Part shown: positions 6,469-14,365 of the stretch, in pieces | How positions within the stretch are numbered: the stretch's first letter is position 1 | Layout: every line of letters starts with the position of its first letter | Assembly (NCBI GenBank): GCA_001801345.1 | Contig: MGXJ01000060.1 | Span: 11,304-31,540, forward strand | Direction of reading: 5' to 3' | Origin: Gammaproteobacteria bacterium RBG_16_37_9 | GTDB lineage: Bacteria; Pseudomonadota; Gammaproteobacteria; UBA9339 | Length of the DNA stretch: 20,237 bases | The notes under the pieces: model-generated | The model's input: the letters and a program-made list of their open reading frames with translations, nothing else | The model's database searches: none | Told to the model about the DNA's origin: nothing | Position numbers and translations under genes: made by a program

Positions 6469-6732
6469 GTGGCAAATATAAAATCTGCAAAAAAACGAGC
6501 GGTCCAAAGCGAAAGTCGCCGCAAACACAATATTGGCTTAAAATCAACCTGTCGCACTTATATCAAAAAGGTCGAAGCTGCTGTAACCGCCAATAAAAAA
6601 GAGGAAGCCATAAAAGCATTGGCAGCATCAATTTCAGTAATTGATAAAGCAGCTGCAAAAAACATTATCCATAAAAACAAAGCTGCTCGTTATAAAAGCC
6701 GTTTAAATGCTAAAATTAAAAAACTGAAGTAG
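6469..6732 (+). CDS. rpsT: 30S ribosomal protein S20
   Basis: S20 is a primary binder of 16S rRNA in the 30S subunit. The 87-residue, lysine- and alanine-rich helical protein has the same length as E. coli S20. It opens with the family signature ANIKSAKKRAVQSE and continues through HNIGLKSTCRTYIKK to the KNIIHKNKAARYKSRL motif. The start is GTG, preceded by TGGAG (6456-6460) with eight-base spacing. Non-ATG starts are known for rpsT (E. coli uses UUG) and are linked to translational autoregulation by free S20, so regulation of the same type is plausible here. The phosphofructokinase gene follows after 22 bases with no terminator between, so the two are probably co-transcribed. Confidence 0.97.
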   Translation: MANIKSAKKRAVQSESRRKHNIGLKSTCRTYIKKVEAAVTANKKEEAIKALAASISVIDKAAAKNIIHKNKAARYKSRLNAKIKKLK

Positions 6733-6754
6733 TTCAGTTAAGGGGTCAAAAAGT

Positions 6755-8038
6755 ATGGCCGCTAACAAGAAAAACGCATTTTATGCCCAATCTGGTGGTG
6801 TTACTGCCGCTATAAATTCAAGCGCTTGTGGGTTAATCGAAGCCGCTAGAAAACACGGAATTAAAGTTTATGCCGGCAGAAATGGAATTATCGGCGCTCT
6901 TACCGAAGATCTGATCGACACCAGCAAAGAACCCATCAAAAATATCGCAAAATTACGCCATACTCCTGGTGGTGCATTTGGTTCTTGTCGCTACAAACTA
7001 AAAAGCTTAGAACAAAATAGAGTCGAATATGAGCGCTTAATTGAAGTGTTTGCTGCTCATAACATAGGTTATTTTTTCTATAATGGTGGTGGCGACTCGC
7101 ATGACACTATTCACAAAATATCACAAGTCAGTGAAACCATGGGCTATCCTCTAGTTTGCATCGGCATACCTAAAACCATAGATAATGATTTGCCTTTTAC
7201 TGATACATGCCCCGGCTTTGGTTCAGTTGCTAAATACATTGCCACGTCAATTCGCGAAGTTGGTTGTGATCTTATATCTATGGCAGCGCCTTCTTCAACT
7301 GTAAAATCTTCAACAAAAATTTTTGTTCTGGAAACAATGGGGCGCAATGCTGGGTGGATTGCCGCTGCAGCTGGACTAGCCACTGAAGAAGCTGGAGACC
7401 CGCCACATATTATTTTATTTCCAGAAATACCTTTTGATGAAGAAAAGTTTTTGATAAAAGTTGAAAACTGCGTCAACAATCATGGCTGTTGCGCCGTAGT
7501 AGTTTCTGAAGGACTTCAAAATATAGATGGTCAGTTTTTATCTGATGTTGGCTGTATTGACGCTTTCGGCCATGTCCAACTCGGTGGAGTTGCGCCAATT
7601 ATAGCTAAACTAATCAAACATAAATTAGGCTATAAATATCACTGGGCTGTATCTGATTATCTTCAAAGATCAGCACGTCATATTGCATCCAAAATTGATC
7701 TCAAGCAAGCCTATGCTCTAGGTGAAGCTGCGCTTAAGTATGCTCTACAAGGAAAAAATAATATTATGACGATTATTATGCGTCAATCTGATAAGCCATA
7801 TCGTTGGACTATCGGTTGGGTAGACCTAACAGATGTTGCAAATGTTGAAAAGAAAATGCCCCGTGATTTTATTACCGCCGACGGTTTTCATATTACGAAT
7901 AAATGTCGCAAATACTTAATACCACTTATTCAAGGCGAAGACCCTCCTCCTTTTAAAAACGGACTACCTCAGTTTGTAAAACTAAAAAATGTGCCTGTAA
8001 GAAAAAAACTAAAAGAAGGGTTTACGTTTAGGAAGTAG
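6755..8038 (+). CDS. Pyrophosphate-dependent 6-phosphofructokinase
   Basis: This enzyme phosphorylates fructose 6-phosphate using pyrophosphate and is reversible in glycolysis and gluconeogenesis. The 427-residue protein begins with the phosphate-binding AQSGGVTAAINSS. GGGDS at 111-115 carries an aspartate where ATP-dependent enzymes have glycine (GGDGS). PKTIDND at 139-145 has the lysine typical of the PPi-dependent type instead of the glycine of PGTIDND. The base is expected to be D143. ETMGRNAGW near 193-201 binds sugar phosphate. The ATG has AGGGG at 6741-6745 as its ribosome site. It follows rpsT closely. The stop codon overlaps the first base of a palindromic repeat that probably ends transcription. 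The cosubstrate is inferred from these two positions and is well supported. Confidence 0.92.
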   Translation: MAANKKNAFYAQSGGVTAAINSSACGLIEAARKHGIKVYAGRNGIIGALTEDLIDTSKEPIKNIAKLRHTPGGAFGSCRYKLKSLEQNRVEYERLIEVFAAHNIGYFFYNGGGDSHDTIHKISQVSETMGYPLVCIGIPKTIDNDLPFTDTCPGFGSVAKYIATSIREVGCDLISMAAPSSTVKSSTKIFVLETMGRNAGWIAAAAGLATEEAGDPPHIILFPEIPFDEEKFLIKVENCVNNHGCCAVVVSEGLQNIDGQFLSDVGCIDAFGHVQLGGVAPIIAKLIKHKLGYKYHWAVSDYLQRSARHIASKIDLKQAYALGEAALKYALQGKNNIMTIIMRQSDKPYRWTIGWVDLTDVANVEKKMPRDFITADGFHITNKCRKYLIPLIQGEDPPPFKNGLPQFVKLKNVPVRKKLKEGFTFRK

Positions 8039-8099
8039 ATCCTCGGGTCTACGCCCGAGGATGACAGAAGAAAAAGCCCGAGGATCCAGTTTTTTATAG
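8038..8099 (+). terminator. CTCGGG/CCCGAG palindrome likely used as pfk terminator
   Basis: GATCCTCGGG (8038-8047) can pair with CCCGAGGAT at 8055-8063, the usual form of this dispersed repeat, or with the extra arm CCCGAGGATC at 8078-8087, which is followed by AG and six T residues (8091-8096). The second pairing has the form of an intrinsic terminator for the plus strand. The first base is also the last base of the upstream stop codon. The repeat occupies most of the 85-base gap between two convergent genes. Confidence 0.55.
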
Positions 8100-8123
8100 T
8101 AGACCCTTGTATCAACTACGTCG

Positions 8124-10697
8124 TCATCCCTTATCAACACTCGGCGCATCCCAGCTGCCAGTTATATGGTAAGTAGCTTTTGTGGTCTTTTTTATTGCTG
8201 TAGATATCATTCGATCTGCAATAAAGCTTATAACACCAGCAACTGGACCACCAATTATAGCAGCTGCCACTGGTATACTTGATGTAATTTTTGGTGTTGC
8301 ACTAAGCATAATATCGTAATCCTGTGCTTTTAAACCGATTCTCCCATTTGCTTTAACAAGTGCACTCGGCCCATCAATAGTAATTTTTCTAACAAGTGCA
8401 TTGCCACCAGATAACTCAAAATCCCCAGACATAGTATTAAAACCAAATCCCTTCTTCGTCAAATCACTAAAATCTAAAGTCAAACGTTGCGGCAAAGACT
8501 GTAAACTAAACAAACTAAGTATTCGTCCAAATCCCAACTTACTTTCTGCTTGTTTACTTAAATGAATAATTCTCCCATCTTTCACCTGGATAGAAAAAGT
8601 GCCACTAACAGTTTGTAAAGTTGGTTTATATGGAGAATTAGGCCATCTTAAAACGAAAGTTGCGCTGCCTTTCCCACCAGTCACATTATCGGTCAACTCC
8701 CACTGTTTTAATAAACCACCAACATCATCACTATTAATCTTACCACGAAAAACACTGCTCCGATTATTACCAACATCCACCCAATCACCACTTGCATCTA
8801 CACTAAATTTTGAATCACTAACCGTAATTTTATTAATTTTTACTCCATTAGTTTGATGCTCGGTAATAAATTCCACTTGGTTAAAATTCTTACCGTTATA
8901 ATTAAGAGTATCTATTTTAAAATGCATCGGTAACAAACTCTGCGGTTTTAATGTCGTTAAATTTTGCTGCTCTTTACTTATAAAAAGCTTTTTAAATACC
9001 CCTTGTATAACAGCCTTATCATCACTGGGAAAAAATAATTTACCATCAATATTTGGCGTTAAAAATGCAACGTCCCACCCGCTATTTTTTGGCTGTATCT
9101 TTAACACTACCTGCTTAAATAGCTGCCCTAAAACATTTAACTCTGCAACATTTAAACTAATTTGCCTAATAACTGGCCCAATCGTTACAAAATTAGCTTT
9201 GGCTTTTGCCAAATAATCTTTCCATACCGGCCAATCTAACTTGGCTATATTTCCAGAAATTATCAAACCTGAATTCGCCGAAACGCTAGCATGTCCTGTG
9301 CCAAACTTTATATCTCCTGCTAACACCTGAAGAGAATTATTGTCGGTTTTTTTAATCATTAAAGCGGCATTTATTTGATCATTATAGTTAATCGTTACTT
9401 GTGGTAATTTATTGCCTCCAAAATAACCGATTAAATTAAACTTATAAGCACTAGCAGCTTTTTTAGCAAAAGGTTCTGGCAAATTAACCTCTACTCCCAC
9501 TAGATCCGAATTTAATTTAAACGTATTTTGCACAGATGAAGAACTATGCAGCTGGAGCAAAGCATGATAATTAAAATTTCCAAATACATAAGGATGTAAT
9601 TTAACTGAAAAAGCCTGCTCAAATTCGCTTACTTCCGCATTCCCTAAAATATTAACGTGAGTGATATTATTATCGGTATTGGGATTCAAAGTATGGATAG
9701 CAAGTTTGATTGGCCTATTAAATGCTTTGCCTCTAATCTCTTTTGCTACTAAATTACCATTATTAAAATGCATATTACCTTGAAGATTGTTTATACTAAA
9801 ATTCCAACTATTAGAATGCACATTATTATTGTATAACTCAATATCACCCTCAACATCTGTATCTTTTTTAGGCACATCATCAGATAAAGGCATGTCCATT
9901 TCTAAACCAAATTTCATCGGGCCAATTAAATTAATTGCTTGAAGCTTACGCCCAACAGTATTTTTAAGCGGACTTAAATTGAGAAATTTTAAACCCACAC
10001 TAGAATCTGTATCTATTGCAGCAATAACATGTAAAATCGGCATTTCAAGATCAGGGATTGTAGTTTTAATTGACTTGACAGGCGCATGTAAAATTTTAGC
10101 GCTATTTGCTGAAATGGTGAGAGAACGATTAGAAAAAACCATCTTGCCGGTAATATTTTCAATATGCGGCCAATCAGGATCGTAATTTAAATGCACATCA
10201 CGAATATTAGTATCTACTAAAAATCTTCCTTCATTGTTATCAAATGGAAATTTGTCTAGCGGTCCTTGCAAAATCATCTTGCCATAAATTGACTTACTGC
10301 TAATAAAAGCTTTATCTAACCAAGCAGTAGCACTATGTGGCAATACAGTTATTGGATAATATAGTTTAGCTTTAGCAAGGTTGCTCAACTTTAATCCTAA
10401 CTGAATATCAACCACTGGCATTTGTGATTTAACTGGAAACAAAAGCTGACCGTCTCCATAAAAAGTCAACCAATCGTCCTTAAATTCTAATTTACTAATA
10501 TTCACTTTCCAGCCTATATCATCGCGTTGCCAAACGATTTTACTCTCTATGTTTTTGATTGGCATTGATTGACGAAAAAATTTAGTTGTGACATTAGAGT
10601 TCCTTACCAATAAATTAACATTACCTGATGATGGCATAAAAAAACCACCACCAGAAAATTTAAGATCAAATTCAGGCTGCCAATTATCTATTACCAC
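8124..10697 (-). CDS. yhdP: YhdP-like AsmA-family protein, C-terminal part of a frameshifted gene
   Basis: This is the large part of an AsmA-like protein of the YhdP group, which spans the periplasm and moves phospholipid to the outer membrane together with TamB and YdbH. The 857 residues are rich in short beta strands of alternating hydrophobicity, as in this family's hydrophobic groove. The C-terminus, with P-V-A-A-A-I-I-G-G-P-V-A-G, then TYHITGSWDAPSV, matches the YhdP ending. The first annotated codon, GTG at 10697, is not a true start: the frame is open back to a stop near 10785 and encodes FKADLKLRGDF, a continuation of the domain. The N-terminal part lies in another frame at 10748-11395. 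A one-base loss in the T5 run at 10778-10782 explains the break. Confidence 0.8.
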   Translation of the reverse strand: MVIDNWQPEFDLKFSGGGFFMPSSGNVNLLVRNSNVTTKFFRQSMPIKNIESKIVWQRDDIGWKVNISKLEFKDDWLTFYGDGQLLFPVKSQMPVVDIQLGLKLSNLAKAKLYYPITVLPHSATAWLDKAFISSKSIYGKMILQGPLDKFPFDNNEGRFLVDTNIRDVHLNYDPDWPHIENITGKMVFSNRSLTISANSAKILHAPVKSIKTTIPDLEMPILHVIAAIDTDSSVGLKFLNLSPLKNTVGRKLQAINLIGPMKFGLEMDMPLSDDVPKKDTDVEGDIELYNNNVHSNSWNFSINNLQGNMHFNNGNLVAKEIRGKAFNRPIKLAIHTLNPNTDNNITHVNILGNAEVSEFEQAFSVKLHPYVFGNFNYHALLQLHSSSSVQNTFKLNSDLVGVEVNLPEPFAKKAASAYKFNLIGYFGGNKLPQVTINYNDQINAALMIKKTDNNSLQVLAGDIKFGTGHASVSANSGLIISGNIAKLDWPVWKDYLAKAKANFVTIGPVIRQISLNVAELNVLGQLFKQVVLKIQPKNSGWDVAFLTPNIDGKLFFPSDDKAVIQGVFKKLFISKEQQNLTTLKPQSLLPMHFKIDTLNYNGKNFNQVEFITEHQTNGVKINKITVSDSKFSVDASGDWVDVGNNRSSVFRGKINSDDVGGLLKQWELTDNVTGGKGSATFVLRWPNSPYKPTLQTVSGTFSIQVKDGRIIHLSKQAESKLGFGRILSLFSLQSLPQRLTLDFSDLTKKGFGFNTMSGDFELSGGNALVRKITIDGPSALVKANGRIGLKAQDYDIMLSATPKITSSIPVAAAIIGGPVAGVISFIADRMISTAIKKTTKATYHITGSWDAPSVDKG

Positions 10698-10747
10698 ATC
10701 ACCAGCAAATGGCGGAATACTATTTTTTAAAAAATCACCTCGTAATT

Positions 10748-11395
10748 TTAAATCGGCTTTAAATATTGCTGAGAAGATTTTTGTTCAAGGTGCCCTCCTA
10801 TTTTTAAATCATGCTGTAAAACACCGTTATGTAATCTTAGGTATAAATTATTAATTTTTACTACTTTGCCATCTACCAAATTCCAATTGAGTGTAATATC
10901 TTCTAAATCAATTCGACTTTGCTCAAATAACCATGGAGATACTTCATCTATAAAACTAGCATCTAGCGCTGCAGTAGATGTTGGCGAAATACCAACCAAA
11001 CCTAGCTCGCCATCTTTTTTTTGATAAACCGAAAACTCACTACTGCGAATTAACAATAAACCAGGTTTAATTTGCCACTTAAGCAAACTTCCTATCAAAT
11101 CTATGCCCACTTGCAACTCACGCGCTTGAAGTATTTTTTTGTTTTTGGCACTATTAAAAATAACTACATTATAGAATCTAAATACTGGCTCTAAACCGCG
11201 GCTGCCTACTGCAATCTCTCCGATTTGCACTGGCTGTCGCACAATTTTGCTAACAAACTGCTCAAGATCATAACGATATGCCCCAAGACGCGGGCTAATA
11301 AAATGCAATATTGATAACAATAGCACTAGCGTCAGCATTAAAATAATAATGCTAAATTTTATCCAATGAAGAACTCTGTTGATAATTATTTTCAA
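10748..11395 (-). CDS. yhdP: YhdP N-terminal fragment (DUF3971 start, membrane anchor)
   Basis: This 215-residue fragment carries the N-terminal inner-membrane helix (about residues 12-33), then the family's F-V-S-K-I-V-R-Q-P-V-Q-I-G-E-I start of the periplasmic repeat domain. It ends shortly after HDLKIGGHLEQK, where the downstream fragment should continue. Adding one A to the A5 run on the coding strand would join the two into a protein of roughly 1,090 residues, slightly shorter than E. coli YhdP. The start is a TTG overlapping the mreD stop (TTGA at 11392-11395), which implies translational coupling. No separate Shine-Dalgarno sequence is visible. Whether the break is a sequencing error, a real mutation or tolerated slippage cannot be decided here. 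Confidence 0.78.
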   Translation of the reverse strand: MKIIINRVLHWIKFSIIILMLTLVLLLSILHFISPRLGAYRYDLEQFVSKIVRQPVQIGEIAVGSRGLEPVFRFYNVVIFNSAKNKKILQARELQVGIDLIGSLLKWQIKPGLLLIRSSEFSVYQKKDGELGLVGISPTSTAALDASFIDEVSPWLFEQSRIDLEDITLNWNLVDGKVVKINNLYLRLHNGVLQHDLKIGGHLEQKSSQQYLKPI

Positions 11396-11880
11396 ATGCG
11401 AAATTTTTGTTGGAAATTAAACAACAATGTTGCCAAAGGTGCCCATACTAAGGCACTCACGATGGCATAGCCCAAAATAGACCAAGCGTTAAAATATTCT
11501 CCCGCATAGCCTTGCATCAAAAACCTTAATGATTGATACAGAAGCATCAAACCAAAAATAACCACAGATGTTTTCCAAAACCCCAGCGGTATTATTTTCT
11601 GCCGAAATTCCGCAACAAAGTAAGTCATTAAAATCAGAGCTATCGCATTCTCGCCGATAGGAGCGTTATATAAAATATCAAGAAAAATCCCTACTACTAA
11701 AGCAGATCCTACGTTTACATACTGCGGCATAGTTAAAGCCCAGTATAACAATACTAATACTATCAATGGTGGGTATAACCACTCAAACCAAGTTGGCAGT
11801 TGTAAAAAAAGTAAGACCCAACTTACTAAGAAACTTAGTAAAATCGGTATCCACATTTTTGTTAGTGAAAAATTATTCAT
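11392..11880 (-). CDS. mreD: Rod shape-determining protein MreD
   Basis: MreD is a small inner-membrane protein of the elongasome that works with MreB, MreC, RodA and PBP2 in lateral wall synthesis. The 162-residue product has the usual length and about five or six membrane helices. It contains the family-like segment VVGIFLDILYNAPIGENAIAL, in which the D-x-x-x-x-x-P-x-G pattern is characteristic. It is separated from mreC by 214 bases of repeats, far more than usual in an mre operon, and overlaps the start of yhdP by four bases. The ATG at 11880 has only a weak upstream purine stretch (AGAG). Confidence 0.92.
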   Translation of the reverse strand: MNNFSLTKMWIPILLSFLVSWVLLFLQLPTWFEWLYPPLIVLVLLYWALTMPQYVNVGSALVVGIFLDILYNAPIGENAIALILMTYFVAEFRQKIIPLGFWKTSVVIFGLMLLYQSLRFLMQGYAGEYFNAWSILGYAIVSALVWAPLATLLFNFQQKFRI

Positions 11881-11900
11881 TGGAATCTCTAATTACTAAA

Positions 11901-12080
11901 CAATGTCATCATTCGTGTCAAACACGAATGCAAGCTCTCGGACAAGCGGAAGCGCAGATCCGAGGATCTCTCCTTATACTGTCATCCTCGCGCTTGACGC
12001 GAGGATCTAGCCTTTTTTACTACGAGATCCTCGGATCTTCGCCCGAGGATGACAGTTAAAAGTGCCCGAGGATGACAGTG
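11901..12080 (-). repeat. Composite palindromic repeat cluster, copy A
   Basis: This mosaic fills the mreC/mreD gap. It holds a perfect 9-bp stem with a 3-base loop (11910-11930, CATTCGTGT/ACACGAATG), a CCTCGCG/CGCGAGG palindrome near 11985-12005, and a CCTCGG/CCGAGG palindrome near 12028-12050, joined by spacer sequence. Read on the minus strand it matches 15200-15378 closely: the central stretch of about 90 bases has about four differences by eye. It is one of two inverted copies flanking mreC, mreB and udp. It lies inside an operon, so it is probably transcribed. Confidence 0.8.
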
Positions 12081-12094
12081 TCAAACCCGAAAAT

Positions 12095-12943
12095 CTACTT
12101 TTTCACCCGCTTCACCCTCTCAACCTCAGCAGGCCAAACCAAGAGAACATGAAGATCTCTGTTTATATGCGCCGCTGGCACAACAACCACTTTAAGAAAC
12201 CGTTCTCCAACTACACGCTTAACTTCACTCACAACACCAATCAAATGTCCCGCAGGAAAACGCTGCCCTAACCCAGACGTCACCAAAGAATCTCCCTCTT
12301 TTATATCGGCTGTTTCAGGAATATTCACTAATTCTAAATAATCACTACTACCAACACCAAGCGCAATTGTCCTAAATCCATTTCTGTTAATCATTACCGG
12401 TATAGCGCTTTTGCCATTTGTTATCAAAAGAACTTTACTGACTAAATCTTCGACCAAAATCACTTGTCCAAGCAAACCGTAAGCATCTAATACTGGCTGC
12501 CCAACATATACCCCATGCTGTTTCCCTTTATCGATAGTAATTTGTTGCCCAAAATTGTCGACTACAGAATTAAGTAATTGCGCGGCTACTATTTTGCTTT
12601 TGCCTGGTTTAGATGAATTCAGCAACACCCGCAACTGAGAATTTTCATGTTCCAAAAAATCTAATCGCTGTAATTTAGCATTAATCTGCAACAACTCTGT
12701 GCGAAGCTGGTTATTTTCTTCAAAAATAATTTGCTTACTTACAAAATTATCTTTGAGTATGTGTGCTAATTCTACGGGCCAATTAACTGCATATTGAATT
12801 GGTATTACAATAAATGATACTTGAGAACGTAGAGCATCAAAATAGTGTGATTTATGATCAAAGAAAAATAAGATTAAGGATACGACCACTAAAATAAAAG
12901 ATCGCATTCCTTGAGATGTTTTTTTTGCGAAAATTCGTTTAAT
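12095..12943 (-). CDS. mreC: Rod shape-determining protein MreC
   Basis: MreC is a bitopic inner-membrane protein linking cytoplasmic MreB to PBP2/RodA. The protein has a membrane helix (about residues 16-28), a coiled coil (about 74-109, ENNQLRTELLQINAKL onward) and the two-beta-barrel MreC domain containing VVDNFGQQITIDKGKQHGVY and the GLLGQV and TSGLGQRFPAGHLIG motifs. The first ATG, at 12907, abuts AAGGA with no spacing and removes the usual cytoplasmic N-terminus. In frame 12 codons upstream is an ATT (12943) with GGAG six bases before it. That start gives an N-terminus of the form M-K-R-I-F-A-K-K-T-S, which aligns with the M-K-P-I-F-S-R of E. coli MreC. I therefore place the start at ATT; the conservative alternative is 12907. 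Confidence 0.9.
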   Translation of the reverse strand: MKRIFAKKTSQGMRSFILVVVSLILFFFDHKSHYFDALRSQVSFIVIPIQYAVNWPVELAHILKDNFVSKQIIFEENNQLRTELLQINAKLQRLDFLEHENSQLRVLLNSSKPGKSKIVAAQLLNSVVDNFGQQITIDKGKQHGVYVGQPVLDAYGLLGQVILVEDLVSKVLLITNGKSAIPVMINRNGFRTIALGVGSSDYLELVNIPETADIKEGDSLVTSGLGQRFPAGHLIGVVSEVKRVVGERFLKVVVVPAAHINRDLHVLLVWPAEVERVKRVKK

Positions 12944-12967
12944 AAAAAACTCCGGTTAAACAGGGGA

Positions 12968-13050
12968 AGCTGGGGGTCAAGTCTTTACAATCGACAATAA
13001 ACAATGGTAATTGATAGTTATTGTCGATTGTAAAGACTTGACCCCCAGCT
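12968..13050. repeat. Perfect 33-bp inverted repeat (GGGGTCAAGTC family) between mreB and mreC
   Basis: Arms at 12968-13000 and 13018-13050 are perfectly complementary around a 17-base loop. The arm is AGCTGGGGGTCAAGTC followed by TTTACAATCGACAATAA. It shares its core with the palindrome at 6328-6406; the main difference in the shared stretch is TTT against CCG. It ends one base from the mreB stop codon and lies within the operon, so the mRNA would carry a very stable hairpin between mreB and mreC. Confidence 0.9.
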
Positions 13051-13051
13051 T

Positions 13052-14098
13052 TTATTCACGACCTAAAAAATCAGAATTTCCACTTGCGTCAAGCATTTCC
13101 AAGGCCTTACCACCGCCACGTGCCACACAAGTTAAAGGATCATCTGCAACGATAACAGGCAACCCAGTTTCTTCCATAAGTAATCTATCTAAATCAGTAA
13201 GCAAGGCGCCGCCACCTGTTAATACGATCCCACGCTCTGCAATATCTGAAGCCAATTCAGGAGGAGCCTGCTCTAAAGCTGCGCGCACCGCACCTATAAC
13301 GCCCGCTAAAGGTTCTTGTAGTGCCTCCAAAATCTCGTTGCTGTTTAGGGTAAAACTACGCGGTATTCCTTCGGCAATATTACGACCCCTAATTTCTATT
13401 TCGCGCACTATATTTCCTGGATATGCCGTGCCGATTTCTTGCTTAATACGTTCCGCAGTGCTTTCACCAATTAAGCTTCCATAATTACGTCTTACGTAAC
13501 CTATAATAGCTTCATCAAAACGGTCACCACCTATTCTTACCGATTCTGAATACACAATGCCACTTAAAGAAATAATTGCCACCTCTGAGGTGCCACCACC
13601 AATATCGACAACCATAGAACCATTAGCTTTTTCAATCGGTAAACCAGCTCCAATTGCAGCGGCCATCGGCTCTTCAATTAAATAAACATCGCGTGCACCA
13701 GCCCCCAAAGCAGATTCTTTAATCGCTCGTCTTTCTACTTGAGTAGAACCACATGGAACCCCAACTAAAACTCGAGGACTTGGACGCAAAAAATACTTAC
13801 TTTCATGAACTTTATGAATAAAATATTGCAGCATTTTTTCGGTTACGTAAAAATCTGCTATTACACCGTCTTTTAACGGACGAATAGCTGAAATATTACC
13901 AGGTGTGCGACCCAACATTCTTTTTGCTTCTAAACCGACAGCAACTACTCTGCTTTGGCCACCACCTTCATGACGCACTGCAACCACAGACGGTTCATTT
14001 AATACAATCCCTTTGCTACGCATATAAATAAGCGTATTGGCTGTGCCTAAATCAATTGACATATCTGTAGAAAATAAACCACGAAATTTCTTAAACAT
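13052..14098 (-). CDS. mreB: Rod shape-determining protein MreB (actin homologue)
   Basis: MreB forms membrane-bound filaments that direct lateral wall synthesis. The 348-residue protein is essentially the E. coli length (347). It has the N-terminal membrane-binding segment MFKKFRGLFS, the phosphate-1 loop SIDLGTANTL, the phosphate-2 motif VVDIGGGTSEVAI, and the adenosine motif GIVLTGGGALL near the C-terminus. It is the first gene of the mreB-mreC-mreD-yhdP set on the minus strand. It diverges from udp across 267 bases that hold a promoter for each direction. Its stop codon abuts the long palindrome at 12968-13050. Confidence 0.97.
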   Translation of the reverse strand: MFKKFRGLFSTDMSIDLGTANTLIYMRSKGIVLNEPSVVAVRHEGGGQSRVVAVGLEAKRMLGRTPGNISAIRPLKDGVIADFYVTEKMLQYFIHKVHESKYFLRPSPRVLVGVPCGSTQVERRAIKESALGAGARDVYLIEEPMAAAIGAGLPIEKANGSMVVDIGGGTSEVAIISLSGIVYSESVRIGGDRFDEAIIGYVRRNYGSLIGESTAERIKQEIGTAYPGNIVREIEIRGRNIAEGIPRSFTLNSNEILEALQEPLAGVIGAVRAALEQAPPELASDIAERGIVLTGGGALLTDLDRLLMEETGLPVIVADDPLTCVARGGGKALEMLDASGNSDFLGRE

Positions 14099-14148
14099 AA
14101 AAATATATTCCCATTAACAATTGCGTATTGCCGCTTAATGTAGCTTAA

Positions 14149-14178
14149 ATTTTAAAACTTTTAAATAGATATCATCAA
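14149..14178 (-). promoter_or_regulatory. Possible mreB promoter
   Basis: On the minus strand TTGATG (14178-14173) and TAAAAT (14154-14149) are separated by 18 bases and lie about 50 bases before the mreB ATG. The region is AT-rich enough that chance matches are likely, so this is tentative. Confidence 0.35.
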
Positions 14179-14277
14179 ATAGTTGCTTTGTGATAATAAC
14201 GATTATCCACCCAAATAAAAATACTTTAAATTCAAATAGATAATGAGTTCGGGCCCGGGCCTGACCCCAAATTTTTG

Positions 14278-14306
14278 TTGTTTAATTTCATATGCCGCCT
14301 TATAAT
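14278..14306 (+). promoter_or_regulatory. Sigma70-type promoter of udp
   Basis: TTGTTT (14278-14283) is followed after exactly 17 bases by a perfect TATAAT (14301-14306). Transcription would start near 14313, leaving a leader of about 53 bases before the udp ATG. A GC-rich palindrome, GGCCCGGGCC (14252-14261), lies just upstream of the -35 box. Confidence 0.65.
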
Positions 14307-14365
14307 CCACCGATTTTTGATTAAGCGTAACATTCCTACTAACAGTTAATAAAATTGGAGGGTTA

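Noticed and set aside
6741..6750. AGGGGTCAAA as a fragment of the GGGGTCAAGTC repeat
   Set aside because: Its position nine bases before an ATG fits an ordinary ribosome binding site, and no inverted arm is present.
7144..7479. 111-residue minus-strand frame
   Set aside because: Antisense shadow of the phosphofructokinase gene.
11766..12271. Plus-strand frames of 97 and 69 residues
   Set aside because: They are antisense to mreD and mreC and run through repeat cluster copy A; no protein-like composition or ribosome site.
14251..14270. GGCCCGGGCC palindrome followed by TGACCCC, as a further member of the GGGGTCAAGTC family
   Set aside because: Only one short arm resembles the family (GGGGTCAGG read on the minus strand) and there is no inverted partner; it may be a remnant but cannot be supported.
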